A stretch of 64,000 bases of DNA from Molossus alvarezi (lineage: Eukaryota; Chordata; Mammalia; Chiroptera; Molossidae), in contig CM073887.1 of NCBI GenBank assembly GCA_037176705.1, forward strand, positions 88,732,348 through 88,796,347, given 5' to 3'. Below the pieces are notes generated by a model. The model worked only from the letters and a program-made list of their open reading frames with translations. It did no database searches and was not told the origin of the DNA. Within the stretch, counting starts at the first letter, position 1. Each line of letters opens with the position of its first letter. Positions 22,560-32,244 of this stretch are shown here, piece after piece. A program made the position numbers and the translations under genes.

Positions 22560-23095
22560 TATTCTTTCATGTCAATTTCCCATTTTTTATTATTTATAAA
22601 TCTTAAATCCTTATTATTTTTATAATTTCCTTTCATAAAGCCCTTCTTAGGTGGAGACCCAAAGTACATCAGAGGTATCATTTTATCCATGCTGTAGTAA
22701 CCATAGCTCAGATCCATTTTTCCCTTTTTATATATGAGTAAATTGTAGCATCATGAAAGAAAAAACTATCTCAGTTAAACCAAAAAGAGCTTGGTTTTCA
22801 GGCCTCTGGGGCTTAATCATGTTCTTTCTTTAAATAACCCAAGCATGACTTCATCAAATATCTTACATTATATGCCCCTTGAAAGTGAGGACTGTGTTTG
22901 TATAACCCATAGCATTAGCAGAGACCCACATATAAGAGGCATTCCATGCATCTACTAAGTGAACAAATAATCACTCTTAGTAGTGTGTATGTTCTTGCAT
23001 TTGGAGTTTGTTGTCCCCTTACCCATACTCCAGTGGGGAAACAGACTATGTTAAGCCATCTGCACTGATTTGGTTTCCTTTCATAAGGAGAGAAA
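22560..23095. repeat. Old repeats (MIR at about 22,655-22,790; L2-like at about 22,865-22,975)
   Basis: A TATATGAGTAAATTG-type MIR end and a GAAAGTGAGGACTGTGTTTG ... AAGAGGCATTCCATGCATCT L2-type stretch separate the gag capsid fragment from the next ERV block. This suggests the retroviral remains on either side are separate insertions or pieces of a rearranged one. Confidence 0.45.
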
Positions 23096-23097
23096 AC

Positions 23098-23860
23098 AAA
23101 TCCTTGAGGAATTCCAGGTCCTATTGGAATGACTCAAAGCTAATTCCAGGTCAAGAAAAAGTTTCTTAAAATTCAAATCCTGGGAAGGTTGTCAAACATA
23201 TTTGACCAAAAAATTATATAGTATTATTATGAAACATTATTTAATTATTTATTCATTTAAAGTAATAACAGATGTTAAACATAAACATAGGTCAGTGAAA
23301 CTTCAGTTCATATGATTAAGAAAATGGGTCTCTAAGGATCAAGTGCCCGATTAACATAACATAGAGCCATTTCAATAATATATATAACTTTTGCTTCCTA
23401 GGCAAATATTGGGGGGAAAAAACTTTTCCCTTTTAATAGGCTGAAAAAGAACTAAATAAATTCTATATTAATTTATTTTAGATTCATGTATCTTATTAAA
23501 TTTATTATTTATCTTATTATTTCTTTCTAAGATTTAACAAATCTTTTAACTTTCATAAACCTTTTTGTCCATCCAGAAATAACCAGTTTTAGAACAATTT
23601 TCTTTCAAAGAATATACATTTCCATATCTTATATCTTCTTTCATCAAAACCATACAATTTCTTTCTAACTTAATCTGAACTTATAACTCTTAGAAATGTT
23701 GATTTTCTTTCTTTTTTGTGTGTGATAAGTAATTAACATTCCTCAGATTGGTAAATATATTCATATTTTCAATACACATTTTTCAAATCAATAGATCATT
23801 AACAGATCCAGATCCATCTTCTAGCTTTTCTGTAATAAGAACCCAAAGTAGGGAAACTCA
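23098..23860 (-). repeat. AT-rich module, copy 1 of 3, next to gag matrix
   Basis: Non-coding AT-rich text that recurs in diverged form at 27,395-28,020 and in part at 29,090-29,230. Shared words include CCTTGAGGAATTCCAGG / CCTTGAGCTTTTCCAGG at the left end and ATCAAAACCATACAATTTC / ATCAAAACCATATCATTTC at 23,644 and 27,911. Copies 1 and 2 lie left of a gag matrix-like fragment (directly in copy 1, about 540 bp away in copy 2). Function unknown. Confidence 0.6.
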
Positions 23861-23866
23861 GGTTAA

Positions 23867-24271
23867 CTAACATTTTAGTATATCCTCAAGGGGCTCCTGA
23901 AGGACAGGGTAGAATTTCCTTGGGGGCTGGGAGGAGTTACCATTATTCAGGGCAGACTGAGGCATTGTTAAAAAAAACTGTTTTTCCTTTGTTTGAACCT
24001 CTGGACATTGACATTTTTTAATATATGGCATTTGATCCAGGTGTCCAGTGTTCCTGTATATTTTCTGACAGACCATAAAAGCTAATTGCAAATTGAAATT
24101 ACACTCGGGTAGCCAATTAACCCTGCAGGTAGGCCATTTGAATTTGCATAGGGTCTGTAAGGTCCCTGAGTTTACCAAGACGTTATAGCTTTTTGCCTGA
24201 GCTTTGAAACCTTTAAAATTATCCAATAGACATTGCAATGGAGTTTTTGTGCCAGATTGACTTTGGTCCAT
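23867..24271 (-). pseudogene. Endogenous class I retrovirus gag, matrix start (partial)
   Basis: The initiating ATG is complementary to 24,269-24,271. The product begins MDQSQSGTKTPLQCLLDNF and carries the gammaretroviral matrix pattern: a tryptophan-proline pair (KWPTCRVNWLPE, near 24,105-24,140) and GHLDQMPYIKKCQC near 24,008-24,050. The frame is open to 23,867 but then leaves gag-like sequence. The second residue is not glycine, so the usual myristoylation signal is not preserved. The same frame is open upstream and hydrophobic. Only a gag fragment, so not functional. Confidence 0.85.
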
Positions 24272-24299
24272 GACAACAAAGGGAAGGGCAACCAAACAA

Positions 24300-24765
24300 C
24301 AACAGACAATTTGGAGGGCCAATAAACAAACAGAAAAACAATACACACAGGGCTAAAACTGAAGTTACTGATACCAAAAAAACCACAGACGGAACTGACT
24401 GAAACCGAAGTTACTGAAACCAAAGAACAGGGTTCAAATTAAAAGAGCTTTATTAACCACACAGCGACTGTCCCATCCTACGTAGAGGAGAGGTCTGCTT
24501 TTATAGATAGTTAGGTTCTGGTGCGGTAAGATAGTTTAACGGCACCTGGCAAGCAAGCACGTACAGAAACGGACATCTGCGGTTAGCATTCTTGCTTAGG
24601 GAGTAAATGACCTTACTCTCACAATGGGGCAGTTATTCTTGCAGGACATTGACAAAATTGAAGGTTTCTTTCTCCTTTAAGGTCCCTGGTTTCTAGGGGT
24701 CAGTAAGCAGCAAATTTTAACTACAAGTTCTCACGGTACTTTAGCTGTATTTTTTTTGTTCTGTT
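24300..24765 (-). mobile_element. LTR-like sequence upstream of gag (second, nested LTR candidate)
   Basis: On the minus strand there is a TATAAAAGCAGACCTCTCCT promoter-like word (24,489-24,508), then GTTAATAAAGCTCTTTTAA about 35 bp downstream. This spacing is typical of U3/R of a retroviral LTR. The edges are not clear and no TG...CA pair with target duplication was found. It lies between the gag start and the primer-binding site at 25,108, where a leader would be expected, so it may be a separate LTR inserted in the leader. Confidence 0.5.
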
Positions 24766-25107
24766 TTGTTTTGTTTTATTGCCCTGTCATCTGTCCTTCA
24801 CACCTGCGATGTCTCACTAAGGAACCTGGCTGGGGAAGTAATGCTGTGTCCAGCCTTCCCCCTTGCCACTGAAAGGCACCCAACAAACAGAAAACAGTAC
24901 TCACCGGGGAGATTCCAGATAAGTCCAGACGCTCTCTCAGAGTTCAATTTAGAGCAGAATTTGAGACCGAGCTAGGAAAACTGGAAGGGCAGGCTTAATC
25001 TCGAGGCAGAGGAATGTCCCTCCAAGTCCTTCCCCTAGACCAGCTCCCCCTTTGCAGTTTCCACAGCTGGTCTAGTGGTCCAGTCTGGGGCTTCCCGTAA
25101 GGGAAGA

Positions 25108-25125
25108 ATATCGCTAGGGCCTCCA
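25108..25125 (-). other. Retroviral primer-binding site, tRNA-Gln-like
   Basis: Minus strand TGGAGGCCCTAGCGATAT, two bases after the LTR end. It resembles the Gln primer site used by some gammaretroviruses with about four mismatches. This fixes the minus-strand orientation and the 5' position of the adjoining LTR. Confidence 0.6.
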
Positions 25126-25127
25126 AA

Positions 25128-25715
25128 TGTTGTGGTGCGAGAGAACCGAGAGACCAACAGAGCCCAATTAAAGCCAAATAGAGAGCAAAGCCAGCCAGTG
25201 ATTGATCCCGAGTTCTTGGAGATCAGCCCCGACTATCAGCTACTTTTTTATTTTATAGGGGGCTTGTTACAAACTTCTGCAACTGGCATTTTTTGTTGGC
25301 CTTGGAGGAGAGCAAGCAAATACAGAAGCAGAGGCAATTAGTGATAAGTGGGAGGAAACGGAGGTGGGAGGGAGCTGAGGCGGAAGGGAACTGGGAGAAC
25401 TGGATCATCACACATCTATCCTGCTATTCATTCTATTTTCTAAGTTCTAAAAACCAACAAATTTGCTTAGAGAACAAATTCATTTAGAGGAGTACCAGGC
25501 CAGCTGGTACTTCCTCAGTTCGCCTCTGAAAGCTTCATAGTTGGTCTTTTGTTTATTGAATCAGGACAAGGTGATAAGAGCAGGCCAGTACACGGAGTTC
25601 CTCCATCTCCAAGGTTGTCAGAAGCATATGCTGAGTTCCAGGATCTCCATGGTCATCAGAAACGTGTGCTGAGTTCCAGCATCTCCACGGTCGTCAGAAG
25701 CATGTGGTAAATATT
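25128..25715 (-). mobile_element. 5' LTR of a class I endogenous retrovirus
   Basis: The LTR 3' end is exact: plus-strand TGTTGTGGTGCGAGAG starts at 25,128, directly next to the primer site. A TATAAAATAAAAA box lies at about 25,243-25,255. The U3 contains two and a half units of a 38-bp direct repeat at 25,613-25,708 and a TTCAATAAAC word near 25,547-25,556. The outer edge is estimated near 25,710-25,725 and was not confirmed by a target duplication. Confidence 0.65.
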
Positions 25716-25764
25716 CATAACATAAAATTTACCATTTTAAACCATTTTTTAAAGATAATAATTC

Positions 25765-25962
25765 AGCCTGGTTGGTGTGACTTAGTGGATTGAGCGTCGT
25801 CCCATGCACCAAGAGGTTGCTAGTTTGATTTCCAGTCAGGGCACATGCCCAGTTGTGGGCTTGATCCCCAGTAATGGAGTATGCAGAAGGAAGCCAATCA
25901 ATGTTTCTTTCTCATCAATGTTTCTAACTCTCTGCCCCTCTCCCTTCCTCTCTATCTAAAAG
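25765..25962 (+). mobile_element. Ves SINE (short-tail subfamily)
   Basis: Starts AGCCTGGTTGGTGTGACTTA, contains GCACATGCCCAGTTGTGGGC, and ends in CTCTCCCTTCCTCTCTATCT without the GGTGAGGAT tail. It interrupts an old L1-like segment whose left part is at 25,715-25,764. Confidence 0.85.
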
Positions 25963-25979
25963 ATTGAGATAATGCTCCA

Positions 25980-27390
25980 GAGAATGGCAGTTTTGCACCT
26001 TATTTTATACATTACAATCAAAGGAGAAGATGCAAGTGAATTACATAAAATCTATTGGTGAGATTAGGGAGGTAGAAGAAAGTAAAGCAGAGAAACCTCT
26101 GGGATTGGATGAAAAGGAAAATGATAGATACATACATCTTTTACATAGGTGGGTACAAGAAAATTAACAGTCAACACTTAATTCAATAACAGTGAGGGGA
26201 TTTGTGGTCTCCAAAGTGTGGTGCCTATGCTATGACAGGTCTGGAAAAAGGAAATTTACTTTGAAATTCCAAAGATTTGTTATCCTAGATGCAAAAAGCC
26301 AATAGACAGGCTCACTTAAGGTAAAGATTGACCTTTGTCAGGGAAGACGCCGCCTAGAACATGACCACCTGCCATAAACTGCTTTTAGTTTTAAAATTTT
26401 ATTTCAGACCATTCTTTGTGGTTAGTTTAGGTCTTTGAGTCTGCAAGGCCACCACACAGGCCTTCCCTGAGCTTGTCAGGTTAGGATGTGGCCCCTGTTC
26501 ATCCACAGTTGTGTCTGGAAAATAAAAAGGTTAAAAATCAGCAATACGTAAAATAATTACAAAAACTATAATTATTTTCAGTTCATTCAGTTCCATAATC
26601 AAATTCTGTTTCTCCTGATTTTTTTGTGTCAGCTTTTCCATAAATTCAGATGTTCCCCAGAGTTCTAGTAATTTCCATCCAGGTCAAGGGGGTTATCTGA
26701 AAATTTATTGTCAGAGATATGCAATTTAAAATAAGTCAGAGTCCTTTTCATGTATCTTTCAGAAGATGTAACATCTGCAAATGCATCCGAATAAAACAAT
26801 GACTGTCTGTAAATTACAAAGAGGAAACTTAAAATGACACTGTTATAGATTTGATTATAATACAGTTGATAAAGAACTTTGCTTTTCTGTAAGATATAAC
26901 TTTCCAAGATAACAATTTCTTGGTAAATAATTATCATCATGAAATGACATAAAAGAATAATATCAAGTTCACATGTTTAGATTCAATATACACTTTCAAT
27001 ATATAACAAACAAATAATATCTGAGACTTTAAAATGCTGCACATTGCTCATTAGAAGTGTGCACTGAGCATAGGAAACAGTTCATAAATGCCCAACGTGT
27101 GGATCACAAAGCCCGGAGTACCACTGCCACATGCCTCGCATAGGGAACCACCACTCTTGGCTTGCCCAGTGTCCCTGACAGGATACCTATTGCCCTAAGG
27201 GTTTTGTGCTTGAACTTCACTCTGATTCTTTGCAAGTTCCTTCCTAGAGCAGACTGAAATTTCTAGAATATCTCTTTTAATAAAATACATGTATACAAAC
27301 AGAAAATATTATTATTTTATTTGTCAAAGTTTCCCATGTAATTTTTTAAGCCTATTAAATAGGCCTAGTTAGTTCAAAAAATGTAGGAGA
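25980..27390. other. AT-rich interval within the ERV cluster, unassigned
   Basis: No frame or repeat family recognised. A GC-richer patch at about 26,340-26,520 may be retroviral leader-like but has no diagnostic motif. Confidence 0.35.
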
Positions 27391-27394
27391 AGAA

Positions 27395-28020
27395 ATCCTT
27401 GAGCTTTTCCAGGGCCCATTGGAATAACTCAAAGTAATTTCTCAGTTTAAAAAGCCTCAGAATTTAAAATTTTAAAAGGTAGTCAAATATATTTAACCAA
27501 AAGATTATGATATAAGCACTTTGTAAATTTAGGTAAAACAAACACATATGTTATGGTAATAACTGTAAAAGGCATGAAATAAATTTAAGCCAGTTTTAAT
27601 ATCAAACATTTTGTCCAGACCTCAGGATTCTGTTTAATCTATATAAGTATTTAATCTTTCTAGGGCAATAAAGTATCACACCCTAGTAATGCCATCCGGA
27701 GGTAGAAAACACACCACACATAATACACAAACAGGAATCACATAAATACCATACACATGAGGACTAAACACATAGAGACCATACACATAATCTGAATTAT
27801 TAATTTGTGTACAGAAGCTGGAATATTTTTCTCATTTGCTTTTGATGATTTTAAGAAGGCTGAAAAGAGGATAAAAGGTAAAAATGTATTTCTAACCTTA
27901 TGCCTTCTATTATCAAAACCATATCATTTCAACTTAATTTGAACTTTTAACTTTTAGAAACCTCAATTTCCTATGATAATCAGAAGAGTAAACAACCAGT
28001 ATCCTCAAATGGACGTTTAT
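27395..28020 (-). repeat. AT-rich module, copy 2 of 3
   Basis: Diverged copy of the module at 23,098-23,860: CCCATTGGAATAACTCAAAG here against CCTATTGGAATGACTCAAAG there, and ATTTAACCAAAAGATTATGA against ATTTGACCAAAAAATTATAT. The order of shared words is the same across about 600 bp. Confidence 0.6.
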
Positions 28021-28555
28021 GAACACATTTTAAACACATTCTCTTTTTTAAGAAGCACCTTCAACAGAGCACAAGATATTACATCAGCAGCTTTAAGTCC
28101 ACTTTATAAACTTCTGCGATTAAAAGTCCAAACTGGAAACTGAAGGCTTATCTAGCAATCAGTGTTTCAGTATTTCATGTTTTTTAAAAACACCTAGATA
28201 TTCAATATCTTTATCAGAATTCACTAATTTAGAAAAGAATGGTTGAAATAAAATAAATTGATCTGCTCAGATGGCTAGGGTCTTTTCTTTTTGATAAGAA
28301 TCACCTCCCAAATATTTACATTTTAAAAAATGGCCCAGACAAGAGATCTAGGTAAAGACCAGGTGGTATTTGCATTTCAGGGTCCTGGGACTTTGTTTTC
28401 ATAAAGCAAATTATCTATAAACCTTTAGAGAAGAATCTGGGAAGGGTGTGGGACGGTAAAGAGGATTAGATAGGTTTGAATTGTTTCTGGAGCCTTCTGG
28501 CCCTGTGGAGTCTTCACTTGCAAAACAAGGACAGTCATTTTTAATACCTCAGGGT

Positions 28556-28840
28556 CTAGGTTGCCACCAAAATGTTGCCAATGGATTGACAGATCCATTC
28601 ACCAATTTTTAAAATGTGTCCTTTAATTTGGGTATATTTTTCTAGGTTACAGAAAGCACATGGCTTAGGATCACCTCTGAGAGCCATAAAGGGTTTCAGA
28701 CATATGAAACCTCTGTCCATTTTTGTTGAGAATGGCCAGACAGGTGGTAACTGCAAGATAGCATTAAAATTAATGTTGTCACTAACTGGCCAAACCCACT
28801 CCATTTCCCATTTTACATTGGGGCCAGGCTGTATTACCAA
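28556..28840 (-). pseudogene. Endogenous retrovirus gag matrix-like fragment 2
   Basis: An open minus-strand stretch reads GPNVKWEMEWVWPVSDNINF then NAILQL, followed about 20 residues later by KPFMALRGDPKPC. The asparagine-phenylalanine-NAILQL and F.ALR..P..C spacing matches the C-terminal half of class I ERV matrix proteins and is echoed by the fragment at 30,651. No start codon in context, capsid or pol follows. Confidence 0.65.
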
Positions 28841-28859
28841 AGAAGATTAGCCTTTTCCA

Positions 28860-30180
28860 TTTCCACTGTCTTTATTGAGTATTCCTCCTCCAATGTCCTC
28901 ATTTTCCCTGTACTATGCATGTCCCTTGCTTTTTTATCCTTTCTCCCTTTTTTCACTTTCCTAATTGTTTCTCTTCTTGCTTCTTCCCTCTCCACACACC
29001 CTCTTCAACTTGCACCAACCTTCTGTGACTTTCCTAGTCCCTCTTAGTTTGCTTTCTTTTACTCATTCAGAAGTAACCAACTTTACAACAACCTACTTTC
29101 AATTCTATATTACCAAAACCATATAGTTTATTTTTCACTTAATTAAAATTTTCAGTTCTTAGAAACCTTCATTTTAGTGACCAGGAAAAGCAAATAATTA
29201 GCATTCTTTAGATGGACAAATTTATGAAACCAGGCAAAAATATATTTTATATTAATACCTTTATAAGATAGCAATTAAACTTAACTTACCTATATGGTTC
29301 TTGGTGATTACCATATTCCTTTAGTGTGTTTAAAGTGAGCTATTTAATCATCTAGTGTCCTTGGCTGCTTCTAGGAGGCTGGAGAAGAGGCAGGGGTGGA
29401 GGGGAGAGAGCGGGCCCCTGGGCTGGTTCCAGGGACTGCAGCATCTCCCATACCTCAGGTGGCCTGAATGTTGAGACGGAGCACGGGCCCCTGCTGCTTC
29501 CACGGCCTGCTTCCACGGTGGTATTGATTTTCTCCATTCTTCCCGGGACTGCTGTAGCTCCCAGGTCTCCAGGAGGAGGATTTAGAGTGTTTAAAAGATT
29601 TATTTCAGCACATGTTCATTTGCTCTCTGGGAGAGGAGTTAAACCTTTTCCCCTCTTTGAACCATCAATTTAGATCTTTCTGAGTAGAATTGATAAGAAA
29701 AGATCCTATCCTATCCTAAAACAGAAACAATATCTAAAGTAAATAAATGAGTTCTCTCAAAAGGAGGGACTGGGACACTAGCTTCCTAATCAGCCAGCAC
29801 AGCAAAATGACCCTCACAAGGTCTAAGTGGCCCAAAGTTCAACCAGCAGAGACAGGATGCCCTGTGTTCATAAAACATCGAAGAACAAACCAAGTCCCTA
29901 ACATATAAGAAAGCACCCAAAGTATGTTACAGATAGACAAGAACTCCTGTTAGCTCTTAAACAGAACAGACCTATTTTCTTCTTTTTGGGAGACTCCTAT
30001 GGAGTGGTTTGGTAATCCCAGTCTGGGTCCTGTGTAGGGAGTTGTGCTTCCCGTGGTGTACTGGTCATCCTGTCTGTTCATGGTGTCACCCGCTCCTCTG
30101 GCTTTAGTGTATATTCTTTCCCTGTTTTCTGGGAAAGTGCCAGTGGAGAAGCTAATGTGTATGTCTCTCCAAGTTCAGTC
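28860..30180. other. Unassigned interval with partial AT-rich module (29,090-29,230) and a GC-rich patch (29,360-29,590)
   Basis: The left part is CT-rich. The third partial copy of the AT-rich module is near ACCAAAACCATATAGTTTAT (29,112). The GC-rich patch is followed by AAAAGATTTATTTCAGCAC, whose complement holds AATAAATC, so a minus-strand LTR remnant is possible. I cannot define its ends. Confidence 0.35.
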
Positions 30181-30184
30181 ATAG

Positions 30185-30845
30185 GAAAGGGTGAGATATT
30201 CAAATTTTTTAGTGTATTTGGATGGGTTGGCAGAGAATGATCCTAACTTGGTCTCTATTTGAGAAAGATCTGCCATGAAAAGGGAGAACACCCTCTGACA
30301 ATGTCACAGGTACCCGTGACCTCCCTGAGGGGAAGTGACCAGCCCTGTTAATATGGATTTTCTGAGTTGGTCCTTTGAAAGGGATGCCCTGACCTTGTAT
30401 GAGCGGGCAAATCATGGCATTAAGGGTTTTGTGCCAGTGGGGGAAGGGTAGGATATGGAGGTAAAGGGGCCAAAGATGGCAAGGGGTTAGAGAAGGGTTC
30501 ATATTCTAAGGGACGTGGTTCATGAGATCAAGGAGATGAGGATGGATAGTCAGAGGGGTCCAAGTCAGGCATTGATTGTAGTTTTATAGCCTGGAGGTGG
30601 AGGTATAAAGGATGTGGCAGGAAGAGCAGAGTTTGGGGTGGTGGCGGAGCTCAAAGAAGGCCTGAACACGGGGAATCTCGGAGCATTTGTGTAGACGGCA
30701 GAGGTATACGTAAATCCAACTGGAGAATGATGTTATAATGAAGGATGCCGCTCTGAGGCCAGATCTCCTGATTGTCTAATTTATATTGTGGCCATGCTGT
30801 ATTGCAGTAGAAGATGAGATGTTTAGGTCTAACTTCATAGTGCAA
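30185..30845 (-). pseudogene. Endogenous retrovirus gag fragment 3: matrix end, p12-like, capsid start
   Basis: The matrix end is readable as CNTAWPQYKL then WPQSGILHYNIILQLDL at about 30,705-30,805. A proline-rich stretch follows. A capsid-start signature PLREVTGTCDIV is at about 30,295-30,330, then a PF...DL-like segment near 30,240-30,290. Frame is broken several times. It sits downstream of the LTR and primer site at 31,709-32,240 in the expected order and spacing, so all three probably belong to one provirus remnant. Confidence 0.75.
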
Positions 30846-31708
30846 ATCAAGGGTCTTAAGATTTTTAAAAGGTAGGCCAGAGGTGCATTTTTGGGAGGGG
30901 TTGAGATTGAGTCACCCACGGCGTTATTATGAAAAAGGCGATTGCAGGAAGGAAAATTGCAAGCTTAGTGAGAGGGAGAAACCAAGGACCAGCGTCCCAG
31001 CCTGGCTGCTGCCTCTTCCCTTGTGCTGATACCTATTCTAGGCGGCATCCTCACTAGAAAAAGCTTCAGGTGGGACAGAGTCCCCCGTGGCTAGGAAAAA
31101 ATTAGGAACATTGTCACTACTTAGTTCCTAGAATGAGAGAGACTGGTTGGACTCAACGCTGGGATAGGCCAGTGAAATACTAATGTGTTGCAACTAACCA
31201 GCAAGTGAGGTTTCTCACTCTGAAATGCCAGAGTTGGCAATGCCGAGACTCAAAGAATGAGAAATAAAATCCTACAAGGTGTTTTGGGCTGGAGTTTGGG
31301 CGAGTGCATGCTTTTTTATGGTGTGCTTCAGTTGCTGGGACGTTTGCTTGAAACTGACAGGCTGCTAAATGCAATCTTGCCTGTTGCAAGACTGGTTTAT
31401 CCTGTCACAGGAGTCTTCTAGCAGCAGCCCTCCTAGTGGCTTTTATGTGGCTGACCTGTACCTGCAGGTGGTTGCCCTGTATGGAGCTGAGGGTCTCAGT
31501 CCCTGGTGCCCTCTTCCCAAGAATGAAGTGACTCACCAGTTAGTAGGAATCAGGAAGTCTGATGATCTAGCACTTCTGCTGCCTCTTGGTAATCTGCAAG
31601 GATTTGGTCAGTGGTGGACCCCCAGACTAAGGTCTCTAGGGTTCAGGGGTGGAGGAGGAATGAAGGGATAGGGGAGAAGTAGAAGAAGGCAAAGCTTACT
31701 TTCTGGAT

Positions 31709-31727
31709 ATCCCTGTTCAGGCCACCA
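31709..31727 (-). other. Retroviral primer-binding site, tRNA-Lys-like
   Basis: Minus strand TGGTGGCCTGAACAGGGAT, two bases after the LTR end. It resembles a Lys primer site (TGGCGCCTGAACAGGGA) with a one-base insertion and a substitution. It differs from the Gln-like site at 25,108, so the two LTRs belong to different ERV lineages. Confidence 0.6.
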
Positions 31728-31729
31728 AG

Positions 31730-32240
31730 TGAAAGGTTAAGATTGGTGTTGTATGGGTAGGCTAAATAGCAATCCCAGATGGTGAATATAGAAACATTGG
31801 ATTTATTTAAAGAAGAGGGGATGGGGGATGGGGATATCCAAAGGTAAGGGCTACACAGCACCAAGCCACAATGTATTGGGTTGATGATAGCAGTCCCTAG
31901 GAGCTAGAGTCTTGTCCTTATATGCAGCCACTGGTGGGAAGCTTTTGTCATCAGTGGGTTTGGGGGGCTTGGTTGGTAGGCTTGGGTTGGGTCAACAGGA
32001 ATACAGATGTGCAATTGGGTGCTTCTTTGACAGTTTTAGTTCCTCATATGATTTGATTCCTGGTGTCCAGCATTTCCTGTCCAACCAGGTTTCCTGGCCT
32101 TTGTTCTCCTGTGGCAGGCAAGGTCACAAGATCACCATTAGCGTTATATTGCCTTGTAAGTCCTAACACTGCAAGGGATGCCAATGCTTGGAGCGGCAAG
32201 GGTCTTGCTGTGCTGCTCAGTACAACCACCACCCATCACA
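31730..32240 (-). mobile_element. 5' LTR of a second class I endogenous retrovirus
   Basis: Minus-strand LTR running from about 32,240 (TGTGATGGGTGGTGG) to the exact end at 31,730 (...CTTTCA). It has a CATATAAGGACAAGACTC promoter-like word near 31,910-31,926 and AAATAAAT near 31,801-31,808. It abuts the primer-binding site. A leader of about 0.85 kb separates it from the gag matrix remains at 30,845. Confidence 0.72.
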
Positions 32241-32244
32241 CTTG

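Noticed and set aside
25765..25962. Functional tRNA genes in the heads of Ves elements
   Set aside because: The heads have pol III box-like words but do not fold into a complete cloverleaf with a proper acceptor stem, and they are always joined to a SINE body or A tail.
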